Origin: Dialister sp. UBA7295
GTDB taxonomy: Bacteria; Bacillota; Negativicutes; Veillonellales; Dialisteraceae
Direction of reading: 5' to 3'
Assembly: GCA_002471975.1 (NCBI GenBank)
Contig: DKQZ01000066.1
Span: 5,068-18,696, forward strand
Length of the DNA stretch: 13,629 nucleotides
Part shown: piece by piece, positions 1 to 6,079 of the stretch
How positions within the stretch are numbered: the stretch's first letter is position 1
Layout: each line of letters starts with the position of its first letter
Position numbers and translations under genes: made by a program
The notes under the pieces: generated by a model
Database searches by the model: none
What the model was told of the DNA's origin: nothing
What the model saw: only the letters and a program-made list of their open reading frames with translations

Positions 1-162
1 GCAGGCTGAAGCTATCGCAAGACTCAAATAGTACAAGTCGATTTGCCACCGAAGATTCAAGCAATAGCGGCAGGCAAATGCCTGCAGAATGCAGGCCGAA
101 GGCTGAATCAATAGCGGAAAGCAAAAGTTTATTATAAAATAAAAGAAAGGAGGAAGCTTATC
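1..162. other. Intergenic stretch with decayed repeats
   Basis: No gene is visible here. A perfect inverted repeat, GCAGGCA at 70-76 and TGCCTGC at 79-85, can form a hairpin. The string CAATAGCGG occurs at 62-70 and again at 109-117, so this looks like worn intergenic repeat sequence. AAAGGAGG at 146-153 is the ribosome binding site of the following gene. A TATAAA at 133-138 could be a -10 box, but no convincing -35 is present. Confidence 0.4.
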
Positions 163-582
163 ATGGCAATTGGAAACTATCAAGAGTTACAGGTTTGGCA
201 TCTTTCTCGCGAGCTCAACCGTGAGGTTTATCAAATTACGAAAAGACTTCCGCCTTATGAGACGAAAAATCTGATTGATCAATTGCAGCGTGCTTCTACA
301 TCTATACCTTCCAATATTTCCGAAGGCAACACTCGATCTACTCTTAAAGATTTCATCCGCTTCCTGAATTACGCTCGTGCTTCAGGTGAAGAAGTTCACG
401 TCCAGCTGACTCTGTGTCTGGATGTGGGGTATTTCAAACTGTGGGAAATTAATACGACTCTGATTTTATGTGAACGGGTCAATCAGATGCTGGATAGGCT
501 CATTGAAAGTCTGAAGAGAAGGCAGAAGTGGGAAAAGGAAGAAGCACGGAAAGAAAAAGAACGGAAGAAAGGTAAAAAGTAA
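163..582 (+). CDS. Four-helix-bundle protein (23S rRNA intervening-sequence protein family)
   Basis: The 139-residue product belongs to the small four-helix-bundle family first noted as ORFs inside 23S rRNA intervening sequences (TIGR02436-like). The family hallmark is seen at about residues 37-55: a helix with LIDQLQRAS, then SIPSNISEG. Flanking segments are long amphipathic helices, as expected for a bundle that forms pentamers in this family. The last 20 or so residues are almost all Lys, Glu and Arg, a charged tail that is not part of the fold. The start is fixed by AAAGGAGG ending 9 bases before the ATG. The gene stands alone, and its own terminator overlaps the stop codon. The molecular role of free-standing members is unknown. 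The related Avd protein works with diversity-generating reverse transcriptases, but no reverse transcriptase is in this window. Family assignment is firm; function is open. Confidence 0.85.
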   Translation: MAIGNYQELQVWHLSRELNREVYQITKRLPPYETKNLIDQLQRASTSIPSNISEGNTRSTLKDFIRFLNYARASGEEVHVQLTLCLDVGYFKLWEINTTLILCERVNQMLDRLIESLKRRQKWEKEEARKEKERKKGKK

Positions 583-605
583 AAAGCAGCTGAATGGCTG
601 CTTTT
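582..605 (+). terminator. Intrinsic terminator after the four-helix-bundle gene
   Basis: AAAAGCAGC (582-590) pairs perfectly with GCTGCTTTT (597-605) around a 6-base loop, and the 3' arm supplies the T-run. It begins on the last base of the stop codon. Confidence 0.75.
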
Positions 606-641
606 GTCGTTTGAAATCATCAGCCCGCCCACCTCCGAAAA

Positions 642-658
642 GGCGGCCTTCGGCCGCC
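642..658. repeat. GC-rich hairpin GGCGGCC/GGCCGCC
   Basis: Perfect 7-bp stem (642-648 with 652-658) around TTC, with no T-run. It resembles the GCCGCC and CCGCCGAAGGCGG pieces near 3812, 7500 and 7686 and is probably a fragment of the same intergenic repeat family. Confidence 0.4.
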
Positions 659-713
659 GATAACATACCCTCCATAGTAAGGAAATAATGAATAAATAAT
701 TTTAGTAAATTTT

Positions 714-751
714 ATGCAATTGCATTTCTAATCTAAAAAACGTATCATAAT
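714..751 (+). promoter_or_regulatory. Probable promoter of the Abi gene with a 12-bp palindrome
   Basis: TTGCAT (720-725) and TATCAT (743-748) are separated by 17 bases, a reasonable sigma-70-type promoter about 55 bases before the start codon. The -35 box is the right half of a perfect 12-bp palindrome, ATGCAATTGCAT (714-725), so a dimeric regulator could act here. This is inference from spacing and symmetry only. Confidence 0.5.
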
Positions 752-806
752 AGTAGAAAGTAAGTTCTGTATTTCAAATCATTTTACCTGCAGGAGAAGT
801 ACAATT

Positions 807-1778
807 ATGCTGAATATAAGACAAATGATGAGATATCTTCGTAATAAACATCATATAGCTATAAAAAGCCGACAGATAAAAGATTTGCGTAATATGGGAT
901 ATTATCATGGTTACAAAGGCTACCGATTTATTCGTGATCCTAAAAATCAGATTCCATTAAATAATTTTGATGAACTTATTTCCATTATTAATTTTGATAT
1001 GAAACTTAAAGCGCTTATATACCCCCAGATCATGTTTATTGAAACAGCATTGAAGAATTATGTTCTTGAAGCTGTTTTAGACGATTGTTCATCAGAAAAC
1101 TTAAATGTCGTATTTGCTCGCTCATTGAATTTTTACAAATCTTTTCCGACCGGAAGCGTTCAGTATAAAAAGCACTTCACAAAGAGATTAGCTTTGCGTG
1201 GATCAATCAATAACACTCTTAAACGAGATTATAGTCAGCATAATCGCATCGTTTCACATTTCTTTGATCATGACCGGGAAATCCCCATATGGGCCGTTTT
1301 TGAATCACTGACCTTAGGCGAATTTGGAAATTTTTTCTCGTGTTGTAATAAAGATGTCAAATTACATACTTCCCATTTATTAGACCTTCCAACAAATCTA
1401 GATGCAGATGGAGAAATGACAAGATTTATCATTTTTACTCTTAAAGATTTAAGGAATGCAATTGCCCATAATAATATAATTTTTGATGCTCGATTTGGGA
1501 CTAATGAGGTTGGCAAACGCCTAATTCAGATGCTGAGATCAGAGACTTCTATTCAAAATATTGATTTTAAATATATAGATGCTTACATCATTCTAATTGC
1601 TTATGTTCTTAGAAAAATGTATGTCACAAAGACTGAATGTAAACAACTTGTTAACAGATATAATGAAATTAAAGATGAATTTAGAGAGCAGATTTCATCA
1701 CAAATCTGGAATCAAATACTTGGAACAGGCACCAGAAATAATATGATAATGTTGAAGGATTACATAAGTAATTCCTGA
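807..1778 (+). CDS. Abi_2 family (AbiD/AbiF-like) HEPN abortive-infection protein
   Basis: The 323-residue protein has the layout of the Abi_2 family: an N-terminal basic helical segment with GYYHGYKGYRF (about residues 31-41), the helix FDMKLKALIYPQIMFIETALKN (63-84), IPIWAVFESLTLGEFGNFF (159-177), and DLRNAIAHN (214-222). The last contains Arg216 and His221, the R-x4-H signature of HEPN ribonucleases. Family members act in phage defence by damaging RNA once infection is sensed. Length is normal for the family and both ends look intact. AGGAG at 792-796, 10 bases upstream of the ATG, supports the start. The gene is visibly AT-rich compared with galE or the HAD gene, which suggests transfer. 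Directly downstream lie a promoter and a structured RNA that probably form a functional pair with it. RNase activity is inferred from the motif, not shown. Confidence 0.88.
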   Translation: MLNIRQMMRYLRNKHHIAIKSRQIKDLRNMGYYHGYKGYRFIRDPKNQIPLNNFDELISIINFDMKLKALIYPQIMFIETALKNYVLEAVLDDCSSENLNVVFARSLNFYKSFPTGSVQYKKHFTKRLALRGSINNTLKRDYSQHNRIVSHFFDHDREIPIWAVFESLTLGEFGNFFSCCNKDVKLHTSHLLDLPTNLDADGEMTRFIIFTLKDLRNAIAHNNIIFDARFGTNEVGKRLIQMLRSETSIQNIDFKYIDAYIILIAYVLRKMYVTKTECKQLVNRYNEIKDEFREQISSQIWNQILGTGTRNNMIMLKDYISNS

Positions 1779-1785
1779 TAACTCA

Positions 1786-1814
1786 TTGAAAATCTACACT
1801 CATTTTGGTAGAAT
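1786..1814 (+). promoter_or_regulatory. Strong promoter for a small RNA downstream of the Abi gene
   Basis: TTGAAA (1786-1791), 17 bases, then TAGAAT (1809-1814), starting only 8 bases after the Abi stop codon. No ORF with a ribosome binding site follows. The predicted transcription start is near 1821, at the foot of two hairpins. Confidence 0.72.
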
Positions 1815-1820
1815 AATATT

Positions 1821-1884
1821 GAAGTGGTGGCTGACGTCTTCGGACTACGCCATGAAAGGATCTGATGCGTTCGGATCCTTTTTT
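1821..1884 (+). ncRNA. Candidate Abi-associated structured small RNA
   Basis: A transcript from the 1786-1814 promoter would be about 64 nt long with two hairpins. Hairpin 1: TGGC (1828-1831) pairs with GCCA (1849-1852), and inside it GTC (1836-1838) pairs with GAC (1843-1845), closing a UUCG tetraloop; the two helices are separated by an asymmetric internal loop (4 and 3 nt). Hairpin 2: AAAGGATC (1855-1862) pairs perfectly with GATCCTTT (1874-1881) around an 11-base loop, and T-run 1879-1884 makes it an intrinsic terminator. The 3' end is therefore well set. Comparative genomics has described conserved RNAs (abiF RNA motif) next to Abi_2 genes, and HEPN Abi proteins have been linked to RNA antitoxins. 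The position and size fit that idea, but a covariance-model match cannot be tested here. Confidence 0.65.
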
Positions 1885-1915
1885 ATTGTCTGAAATTCCG
1901 GTAATTCGCAGAATC

Positions 1916-1990
1916 ATCGATTCTCCGAATCGATTGGCCCCCTTCTCCCTCGCTCTGCTCGGGAGCTTCCCCCGCAGGGGACGCTTTTTT
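1916..1990. repeat. Palindrome and degenerate B-type hairpin module
   Basis: ATCGATTC (1916-1923) and GAATCGAT (1927-1934) form a perfect 8-bp hairpin. After it, 1939-1985 is a worn copy of the B module seen later: a CTCC-rich stretch, GCTCTGCTCGGGAGC and CCCCCGCAGGGG. It is followed by a run of six T's (1985-1990). Confidence 0.45.
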
Positions 1991-2010
1991 CTTTAGCGGA
2001 CTTAATTTCA

Positions 2011-2202
2011 GGCTCCCCCTTGGGGGAGCTGGCGCCGTAGGCGTCTGAGGGGGGGAGGGATTCGACTAGAATATGGTCTGCGTCAAAATGTGATGCTTAC
2101 CGTTTATCACATTCCCACCGCTCCCCTCTCACCCTTTCGGGGAGCTCTCCCCAGGGAGAGCCTGCCGCCGGGCATGACTAACGTTTGAGTCAATAACGAA
2201 AA
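2011..2202 (+). repeat. Composite A/B repeat, unit 1 (spacer type 1)
   Basis: First of three head-to-tail units of exactly 192 bp. Module A (2011-2058) starts GGCTCCCCCTTGGGGGAGC and has a second small hairpin, here CGCC/GGCG. Spacer type 1 follows (TTCGACTAG... and TGATGCTTACCGTTTA). Module B (from about 2120) has three hairpins: CACCC/GGGGAG, CTCCCC/GGGAGAG and CTGCC/GGCA. The unit ends in TTTGAGTCAATAACGAAAA. The role is unknown. There is no coding capacity. Confidence 0.8.
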
Positions 2203-2394
2203 GGCTCCCCCTTGGGGGAGCTGGCTGCGGAGCAGACTGAGGGGGGAGGAAAATAACCCACATGGAAGTTCCGAGTTCCGAGTGAAACATCAGCCTTCGG
2301 CAGATTCCCGTTACTCCCCTCTCACCGCTGTCGCGGTGTTCCCCAGGGAGAGCCTGCCGCCGGGCAGGGCTGGCGTTTGAGTCGATTGCGAAAA
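2203..2394 (+). repeat. Composite A/B repeat, unit 2 (spacer type 2)
   Basis: Same A and B modules as unit 1 and the same 192-bp length, but the spacer is unrelated. It holds the heptamer pair GTTCCGAGTTCCGAG and CATCAGCCTTCGGCAG. The small hairpin of module A is CTGC/GCAG rather than CGCC/GGCG. The first hairpin of B is CACCGC/GCGGTG rather than CACCC/GGGG. Confidence 0.8.
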
Positions 2395-2600
2395 GGCTCC
2401 CCCTTGGGGGAGCTGGCACCGAAGGCGCCTGAGGGGGGAGAGATTCGACGAGAGTATCACTAGCGTCGAATCGTGATGCTTATCGATTAGCACACTTCCA
2501 TAATTCCCCTCTCACCGCTGACCAAGGAGAAACTATTATCTGGCAGGCTCGACACCAGTATTTTATGCAAAAATTTACTTGCGGTTAGAGTGAATCAACA
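2395..2600 (+). repeat. Composite A/B repeat, unit 3 (spacer type 1), decayed in module B
   Basis: Module A (2395-2440) and a type 1 spacer are intact. Module B begins normally up to CACCGCTG (2513-2520) and then loses the pattern. Weak similarity to the B end may persist (CCAAGGAGA near 2522, CTGGCAGG near 2541, GCGGTTAGAGTGAAT near 2581). The rhuM gene starts right after, so this is either the junction of an insertion or an old degenerate copy. Confidence 0.6.
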
Positions 2601-2618
2601 TGTTTATTTGAAAAACTC

Positions 2619-2648
2619 TTGCCTGTCGATATTTTGAAAAGTTACAAT
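2619..2648 (+). promoter_or_regulatory. Probable promoter of rhuM
   Basis: TTGCCT (2619-2624), 18 bases, TACAAT (2643-2648), about 50 bases before the chosen rhuM start. The -35 box covers the TTG codon that would begin a longer reading frame, which argues against that upstream start. Confidence 0.5.
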
Positions 2649-2696
2649 ATGAGTGAATCAAATGAATCAAAAATATTTCACTTCGGAGGTTTATTT

Positions 2697-3719
2697 ATGA
2701 GCGATAAAAATTTTTCACCCATAGAGCGGGAAATTATTTTCTATCAGACTGATGATGGAAACCAGAAAGTGAATGTCCTCTATCAGAATGAAACTTTCTG
2801 GCTTACGCAAAAGGGAATTGCTGAACTATTCGGCGTAGGAACTGCCGCAATCAATAAGCATTTAAAAAACATATATGAAGATAATGAACTTAGTGACAGT
2901 TCAACTATTTCCAAAATGGAAATAGTTCAAAAAGAAGGTACAAGAAGTGTTTCCAGATTAGTATCGTTTTATAACCTGGATGCAATTATTGCGGTGGGAT
3001 ACCGTGTAAATTCGGTTAAAGCGACAAGATTCCGCATCTGGGCCACCAATACACTTAAGGAGTATATCATTAAAGGATTTGTATTAAATGATGATTTATT
3101 GAAGAATGGACGCTCTATGGGCAAGGATTATTTTGATGAATTGCTCGAAAGGGTAAGATCCATTCGTGCCAGTGAACGGCGTATATACCAGAAAATTACT
3201 GATATATTTGCAGAATGTTCATTGGATTACGACCCTCAATCGACGGTAACCAGGAATTTTTATGCCATGGTACAAAATAAATTTCATTATGCGATTACCG
3301 GGCAGACGGCTGCTGAAATTATTTATAATACTGCGGATCACAGCAAGCCTAATATGGGATTGACAACGTGGAAAAATTCTCCTGATGGCAGAATTTTGAA
3401 GTCTGATGTAACTGTTGCTAAAAATTACTTATCGGAAAATCAAATACGTACATTAGAACGTACTGTATCAGGCTTTTTTGACTATATTGAGCTTGTTCTG
3501 GAAAGGCATCAGGCTTTTACAATGGAAGAATTTGCTAACAGCGTAGATAAATTTTTGTCGTTTAATGAATTCGAAGTTCTGAAAGGTAAGGGACGTATTT
3601 CTATGAGTGCGGCTGAAGCTAAAGCGAGAGAAGAGTATCTGAAATTTAATAAGACCCAGAAAATCCATTCAGATTTTGATAAATTCATAGAAAATGTAAA
3701 AAATGTCTCTAAGAAATAG
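2697..3719 (+). CDS. rhuM: RhuM family protein
   Basis: The 340-residue protein belongs to the RhuM family, named after a gene on Salmonella pathogenicity island 3 and common in genomic islands. Hallmarks seen: TFWLTQKGIAELFGVGTAAINKHL (33-56), which looks like a DNA-binding helix-turn-helix; a central block around YNLDAIIAVGYRVNS (92-106) and TRFRIWAT (110-117); and a C-terminal block FLSFNEFEVLKGKGRISMSAAEAKA (287-311). The molecular function is not established. The frame is open from 2619, but GGAGG at 2685-2689 sits 7 bases before the ATG at 2697, so that start is preferred. The gene is AT-rich, has its own promoter and terminator, and is flanked on both sides by arrays of the 192-bp repeat. 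This context suggests a transferred accessory gene. It looks intact. Confidence 0.87.
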   Translation: MSDKNFSPIEREIIFYQTDDGNQKVNVLYQNETFWLTQKGIAELFGVGTAAINKHLKNIYEDNELSDSSTISKMEIVQKEGTRSVSRLVSFYNLDAIIAVGYRVNSVKATRFRIWATNTLKEYIIKGFVLNDDLLKNGRSMGKDYFDELLERVRSIRASERRIYQKITDIFAECSLDYDPQSTVTRNFYAMVQNKFHYAITGQTAAEIIYNTADHSKPNMGLTTWKNSPDGRILKSDVTVAKNYLSENQIRTLERTVSGFFDYIELVLERHQAFTMEEFANSVDKFLSFNEFEVLKGKGRISMSAAEAKAREEYLKFNKTQKIHSDFDKFIENVKNVSKK

Positions 3720-3751
3720 AAAACAGGAAATCAAATTTGAAAGATGATTAT

Positions 3752-3780
3752 AAAATCCGGAGATTTCTCTTCGGATTTTT
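3752..3780 (+). terminator. Intrinsic terminator of rhuM
   Basis: AAAATCCG (3752-3759) pairs with CGGATTTT (3772-3779), with GAG/CTC pairing inside the loop, followed by T's. It lies 33 bases after the stop codon. Confidence 0.75.
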
Positions 3781-3828
3781 GAATACAATATCTTCTGTTT
3801 TGAGTGGTTAAAGGCCGCCGGATGGTCA

Positions 3829-4022
3829 GGCTCCCCCTTGGGGGAGCTGGCTGCGTTAGCAGACTGAGGGGGGAGGAAAATAACCCGCATGGAAGTTCCG
3901 AGTTCCGAGTGAAACATCAGCCTTAGGCAGATTCCCGTCACTCCCCTCTCACCCCTTCGGGGAGCTCTCCCCAGGGAGAGCCTGTCTACGGTCATGGCTG
4001 GCATTTGAGTCAATTGCGAAAA
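3829..4022 (+). repeat. Composite A/B repeat, unit 4 (spacer type 2)
   Basis: A 194-bp unit. The bases before it (GCCGCC, four bases, TGGTCA at 3814-3828) are shared with the copy at 7701 and may mark the natural left boundary of an array. Spacer type 2 has the GTTCCGAGTTCCGAG heptamers (3896-3910). Module B has CCCCTTCGGGG and ends in GAGTCAATTGCGAAAA. Confidence 0.8.
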
Positions 4023-4215
4023 GGCTCCCCCTTGGGGGAGCTGGCTGCGTTAGCAGACTGAGGGGGGGAGGAATGCGACTAGTGTAGGGTCAGCGTCTAA
4101 ATGTGATGCTAATCGTTTAGCACACTTCCATAACTCCCCTCTCACCCCTTCGGGGAGCTCTCCCCAGGGAGAGCCTGACGCCGGGCAGGACTGGCTTTGA
4201 GTCAATAACGAAAAG
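4023..4215 (+). repeat. Composite A/B repeat, unit 5 (spacer type 1)
   Basis: Directly abuts unit 4 in the same orientation. Module A has CTGCGTTAGCAG, the spacer is type 1 (ATGTGATGCTAATCGTTTA) and module B ends in GAGTCAATAACGAAAAG. The pattern stops at 4215, about 43 bp from the end of the DUF559 gene. Confidence 0.8.
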
Positions 4216-4257
4216 CCCATTTGAGAGAGTCTCTCGGAAGTGTGTTCTGCCAGTTAT

Positions 4258-4695
4258 TTACCAGCCTTTCTTTTCGTTGATTCGATTGATGATGTCCTGA
4301 CAGACACCGGGGAAGTTTTCGTGGACTACTTTATTGGAGTATCTTACGATTTCAAAGCCCCAGTGTATCAGACAGCGGGTGCGCCGGGCGTCGTATTTCC
4401 TTCCTTCTTCGGTAAAGTGCTGTCCACCGTCTATTTCTATGATGAGTCCGAATTCCGGACAGAAGAAATCTACGATGTAGTGTCCGATCACTTTCTGATG
4501 GATGAAGTCGACGGTCCAATTTTTATAAGGAAGAAGAAAATCATACCACAGGTGATTTTCTTCAGGCGTCATGTGCTGCCGGAGTTCTTTTCTCTTTTTC
4601 TTCATTTCTTCGCTCACCGGTATATTCATGCCTTCCACCCACTCAAAGGGCTTATTGGGGTCCGCAAGCCATTCCCAGTAATTAAAGTCTTTCAT
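4258..4695 (-). CDS. DUF559 protein, Vsr/PD-(D/E)XK nuclease-like
   Basis: The 145-residue product carries the DUF559 domain (about 38-140), related to very-short-patch repair nucleases. Seen are RQHMTPEENHLW (39-50), IVDFFCPEFGLIIEIDGGQH (74-93) and RRTRCLIHWGFEIVRYSN (104-121). Asp76 with Glu87-Ile-Asp89 and the following GGQH fit the metal-binding core of the fold, so the active site appears intact. The first 37 residues (WEWLADPNKPFEWVEG) are outside the domain and not recognised. The frame is open further upstream to 4782, but GGAGG spaced 8 bases from the ATG at 4695 picks this start; an ATG two codons earlier would be too close. No methyltransferase neighbour is present, so a restriction role is not supported. 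The substrate is unknown. It lies between two repeat arrays. Confidence 0.87.
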   Translation of the reverse strand: MKDFNYWEWLADPNKPFEWVEGMNIPVSEEMKKKRKELRQHMTPEENHLWYDFLLPYKNWTVDFIHQKVIGHYIVDFFCPEFGLIIEIDGGQHFTEEGRKYDARRTRCLIHWGFEIVRYSNKVVHENFPGVCQDIINRINEKKGW

Positions 4696-4722
4696 CCTCA
4701 TCACCTCCGGCTCTTTTATATC

Positions 4723-4752
4723 AGTATAGCAAAAAAATATCGGGCATGAAAA
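4723..4752 (-). promoter_or_regulatory. Probable promoter of the DUF559 gene
   Basis: On the minus strand, TTTTCA (4752-4747), 18 bases, TATACT (4728-4723). The start point would be near 4716, about 20 bases before the start codon. Confidence 0.5.
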
Positions 4753-4778
4753 GCATGATGAAGGATGAAAAATGGCTT

Positions 4779-4913
4779 GCATATAAGTTCCCAGTTCCCA
4801 GATTTACTTCAGCCTTCGGCAGATTCCCATCGCTCCCCTCTCACCGCTGTCGCGGTGTTCCCCAGGGAGAGCCTGTCTACGGTCATGGCTTGCGTTTGAG
4901 TCGATTGCGAAAA
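4779..4913 (+). repeat. Composite repeat, unit 6: type 2 spacer and module B without module A
   Basis: The spacer is type 2 (GTTCCCAGTTCCCAG and CAGCCTTCGGCAGATTCCC) and module B (CACCGCTGTCGCGGTG, CCCAGGGAGAG) is complete. Module A is missing on the left, where DUF559 upstream sequence begins. Bases 4779-4801 recur exactly inverted at 5992-6014. Confidence 0.72.
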
Positions 4914-5107
4914 GGCTCCCCCTTGGGGGAGCTGGCTGCGAAGCAGACTGAGGGGGGAGGAATGCGATGTCGATATGATTGGCATCGAAATGTGCTGCTT
5001 ATCGTTTAGCAAATTTCCCGTCGTTCCCCTCTCACCGCTATCGCGGAGCTCTCCCCAGGGAGAGCCTGTCTACGGTCATGGCTTGCGTTTGAGTCTATAG
5101 CGAAAAG
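4914..5107 (+). repeat. Composite A/B repeat, unit 7 (spacer type 1)
   Basis: A 194-bp unit in tandem with unit 6. Module A has CTGCGAAGCAG, the spacer is type 1 (TGTGCTGCTTATCGTTTAG), and module B has CACCGCTATCGCGGAG and ends in GAGTCTATAGCGAAAA. Confidence 0.78.
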
Positions 5108-5310
5108 ATTCATCTGCCTTTGATTTTTTGCTGACAGAGATGGCTATCGTTTCGACAGGTTCGTCCCCTCACCGGCTTTGCCGGAGCTCCCCTATCGAGG
5201 GGAGCCTTTTGCCGGGCACGGCTGGCTTTTGAGTCTATAGCGAATTTCTCACCGCTTCGCGGTATTCCCCGGGGAGGGCCTGACGCCGGGCAGGGTTGGC
5301 GGGTGAGTCA
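5108..5310 (+). repeat. Type 3 repeat unit plus a lone B module
   Basis: From 5108 the spacer changes to type 3 (GACAGAGATGGCTATCG, TTTCGACAGGTTCG), followed by a B variant with hairpins CCGGCTTTGCCGG and CTCCCCTATCGAGGGGAG, ending in GAGTCTATAGCGAA (to 5246). A shorter B module (CACCGCTTCGCGGT, GACGCCGGGCAGG) follows to about 5310. The type 3 unit is the same family as the 137-bp tandem at 11115-11510. Confidence 0.68.
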
Positions 5311-5329
5311 TTTTTCGAATTGTCCAATT

Positions 5330-5355
5330 AAAAAGCCGGCTCATGGAGCCGGTTT
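5330..5355 (-). terminator. Intrinsic terminator of mntP
   Basis: Read on the minus strand, AAACCGGCTC (5355-5346) pairs with GAGCCGGC and T's (5342-5333) around a 3-base loop, ending in five T's. It begins 3 bases after the mntP stop codon. Confidence 0.8.
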
Positions 5356-5357
5356 CT

Positions 5358-5921
5358 TTATGCTGTGAAGAATATTTCCAGTCCTATGCCGACCAGTATC
5401 AGCCCGCCGACTATGGTGGCTTTGTCTGCGAGTTTCATACCGAAGTGGCGACCGAGAATGATTCCTGCGATGCAGATGAAAAATGTGACTACGCCAATAA
5501 TAATGCTGGCGAAGAAGGCTTCTTTCACATTGTATTCGGCAATCGTAAATCCTACGGAAAGGGCATCGATGGAGGTAGCGATGCCCTGGATGAAAAGGAT
5601 TTTGAAGCTGGTGGCTGACTGGATGTCTTCTTCTTCCCCGGAAAGGCCGTCTTTGATCATATTTCCTCCCAGCGCCAGGAGGAGAATCAGCGCGATCCAG
5701 GGAATGTAGGGCAGAAGGCTGTGAAATAAATCCAACACCCAGTTCACGCAGAACCAGCCGGTCATGGGCATGAACCACTGGAAGAAACCGAAGGTCCCCG
5801 CAATGAGGCACATCTTCCGCCATTTCATATAATGCTCATGAATGCCGTTTGCCAGGGATACCGAAAAGGCATCCATGGCAAGGCCGATGCCTAACAATAT
5901 GCTGTTTATGATAAATGCCAT
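5358..5921 (-). CDS. mntP: Manganese efflux pump MntP
   Basis: A 187-residue inner-membrane protein that exports Mn2+, of the MntP (formerly YebN) family. Six hydrophobic segments are visible. Two copies of the family motif are present: GLAMDAFSVSLANG (13-26, Asp17) and ATSIDALSVG (115-124, Asp119), reflecting its internal duplication; these acidic residues lie in the membrane and are needed for transport in characterised members. Also seen are GTFGFFQWFMPMTGW (42-56), GNMIKDG (86-92) and ADKATIVGGLILVGIG (165-180). Length is normal. The start aligns with the family's N terminus, but the ribosome binding site is weak (GGTGAT, about 5932-5927). Upstream on the same strand lie a promoter, a manganese-riboswitch-like leader and a terminator, so expression is probably tied to Mn2+. 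The gene is monocistronic and divergent from galE. Confidence 0.93.
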   Translation of the reverse strand: MAFIINSILLGIGLAMDAFSVSLANGIHEHYMKWRKMCLIAGTFGFFQWFMPMTGWFCVNWVLDLFHSLLPYIPWIALILLLALGGNMIKDGLSGEEEDIQSATSFKILFIQGIATSIDALSVGFTIAEYNVKEAFFASIIIGVVTFFICIAGIILGRHFGMKLADKATIVGGLILVGIGLEIFFTA

Positions 5922-5991
5922 AGTTGATCACCAGCTGTAATTTACTCGCATAAATGTTCCCCTTGCAAAATGACGCTCCATACTTCGCGTA

Positions 5992-6014
5992 CTGGGAACT
6001 GGGAACTTATATGC
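5992..6014. repeat. Heptamer pair, exact inverted copy of 4779-4801
   Basis: This 23-base stretch (CTGGGAACTGGGAAC, then TTATATGC) is the exact reverse complement of 4779-4801. It lies in the mntP leader between the attenuator and the start codon. Two tandem copies of a 7-base unit form its core. Confidence 0.8.
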
Positions 6015-6038
6015 GTGCCCACATGAAGTTAAATATAC

Positions 6039-6075
6039 AAAAAAGACTCAGGCACATAAAAATGCACCCGAGTCT
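6039..6075 (-). terminator. Attenuator-type terminator in the mntP leader
   Basis: On the minus strand AGACTC (6075-6070) pairs with GAGTCT (6049-6044). The stem continues through GGTGCA/TGTGCC with wobble pairs, and six T's follow (6044-6039). It sits about 117 bases before mntP and directly after the riboswitch-like segment, where a transcriptional switch would act. Confidence 0.75.
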
Positions 6076-6079
6076 CGCA

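Noticed and set aside
163..582. Avd accessory protein of a diversity-generating retroelement
   Set aside because: Same fold, but no reverse transcriptase, template repeat or variable repeat is present.
2129..2493. Proline/arginine-rich frames in the repeat arrays (also 3669-4013, 4746-5012, 7461-7757, 7698-7898)
   Set aside because: They are translations of the A/B repeats; the same peptide pieces (SLFAIDSN, RRQALPGE) recur wherever a repeat copy lies.
4240..4749. A 169-codon plus-strand frame
   Set aside because: It is the antisense shadow of the DUF559 gene.
2011..5107. CRISPR array
   Set aside because: Units are about 192 bp with only two recurring spacers; there are no 25-40 bp repeats with unique spacers and no cas genes.
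2011..5310. Integron attC-type cassette array
   Set aside because: Genes are surrounded by repeat arrays, but no integrase is in view, the genes differ in orientation and carry their own promoters, and the repeats lack the attC core-site layout.
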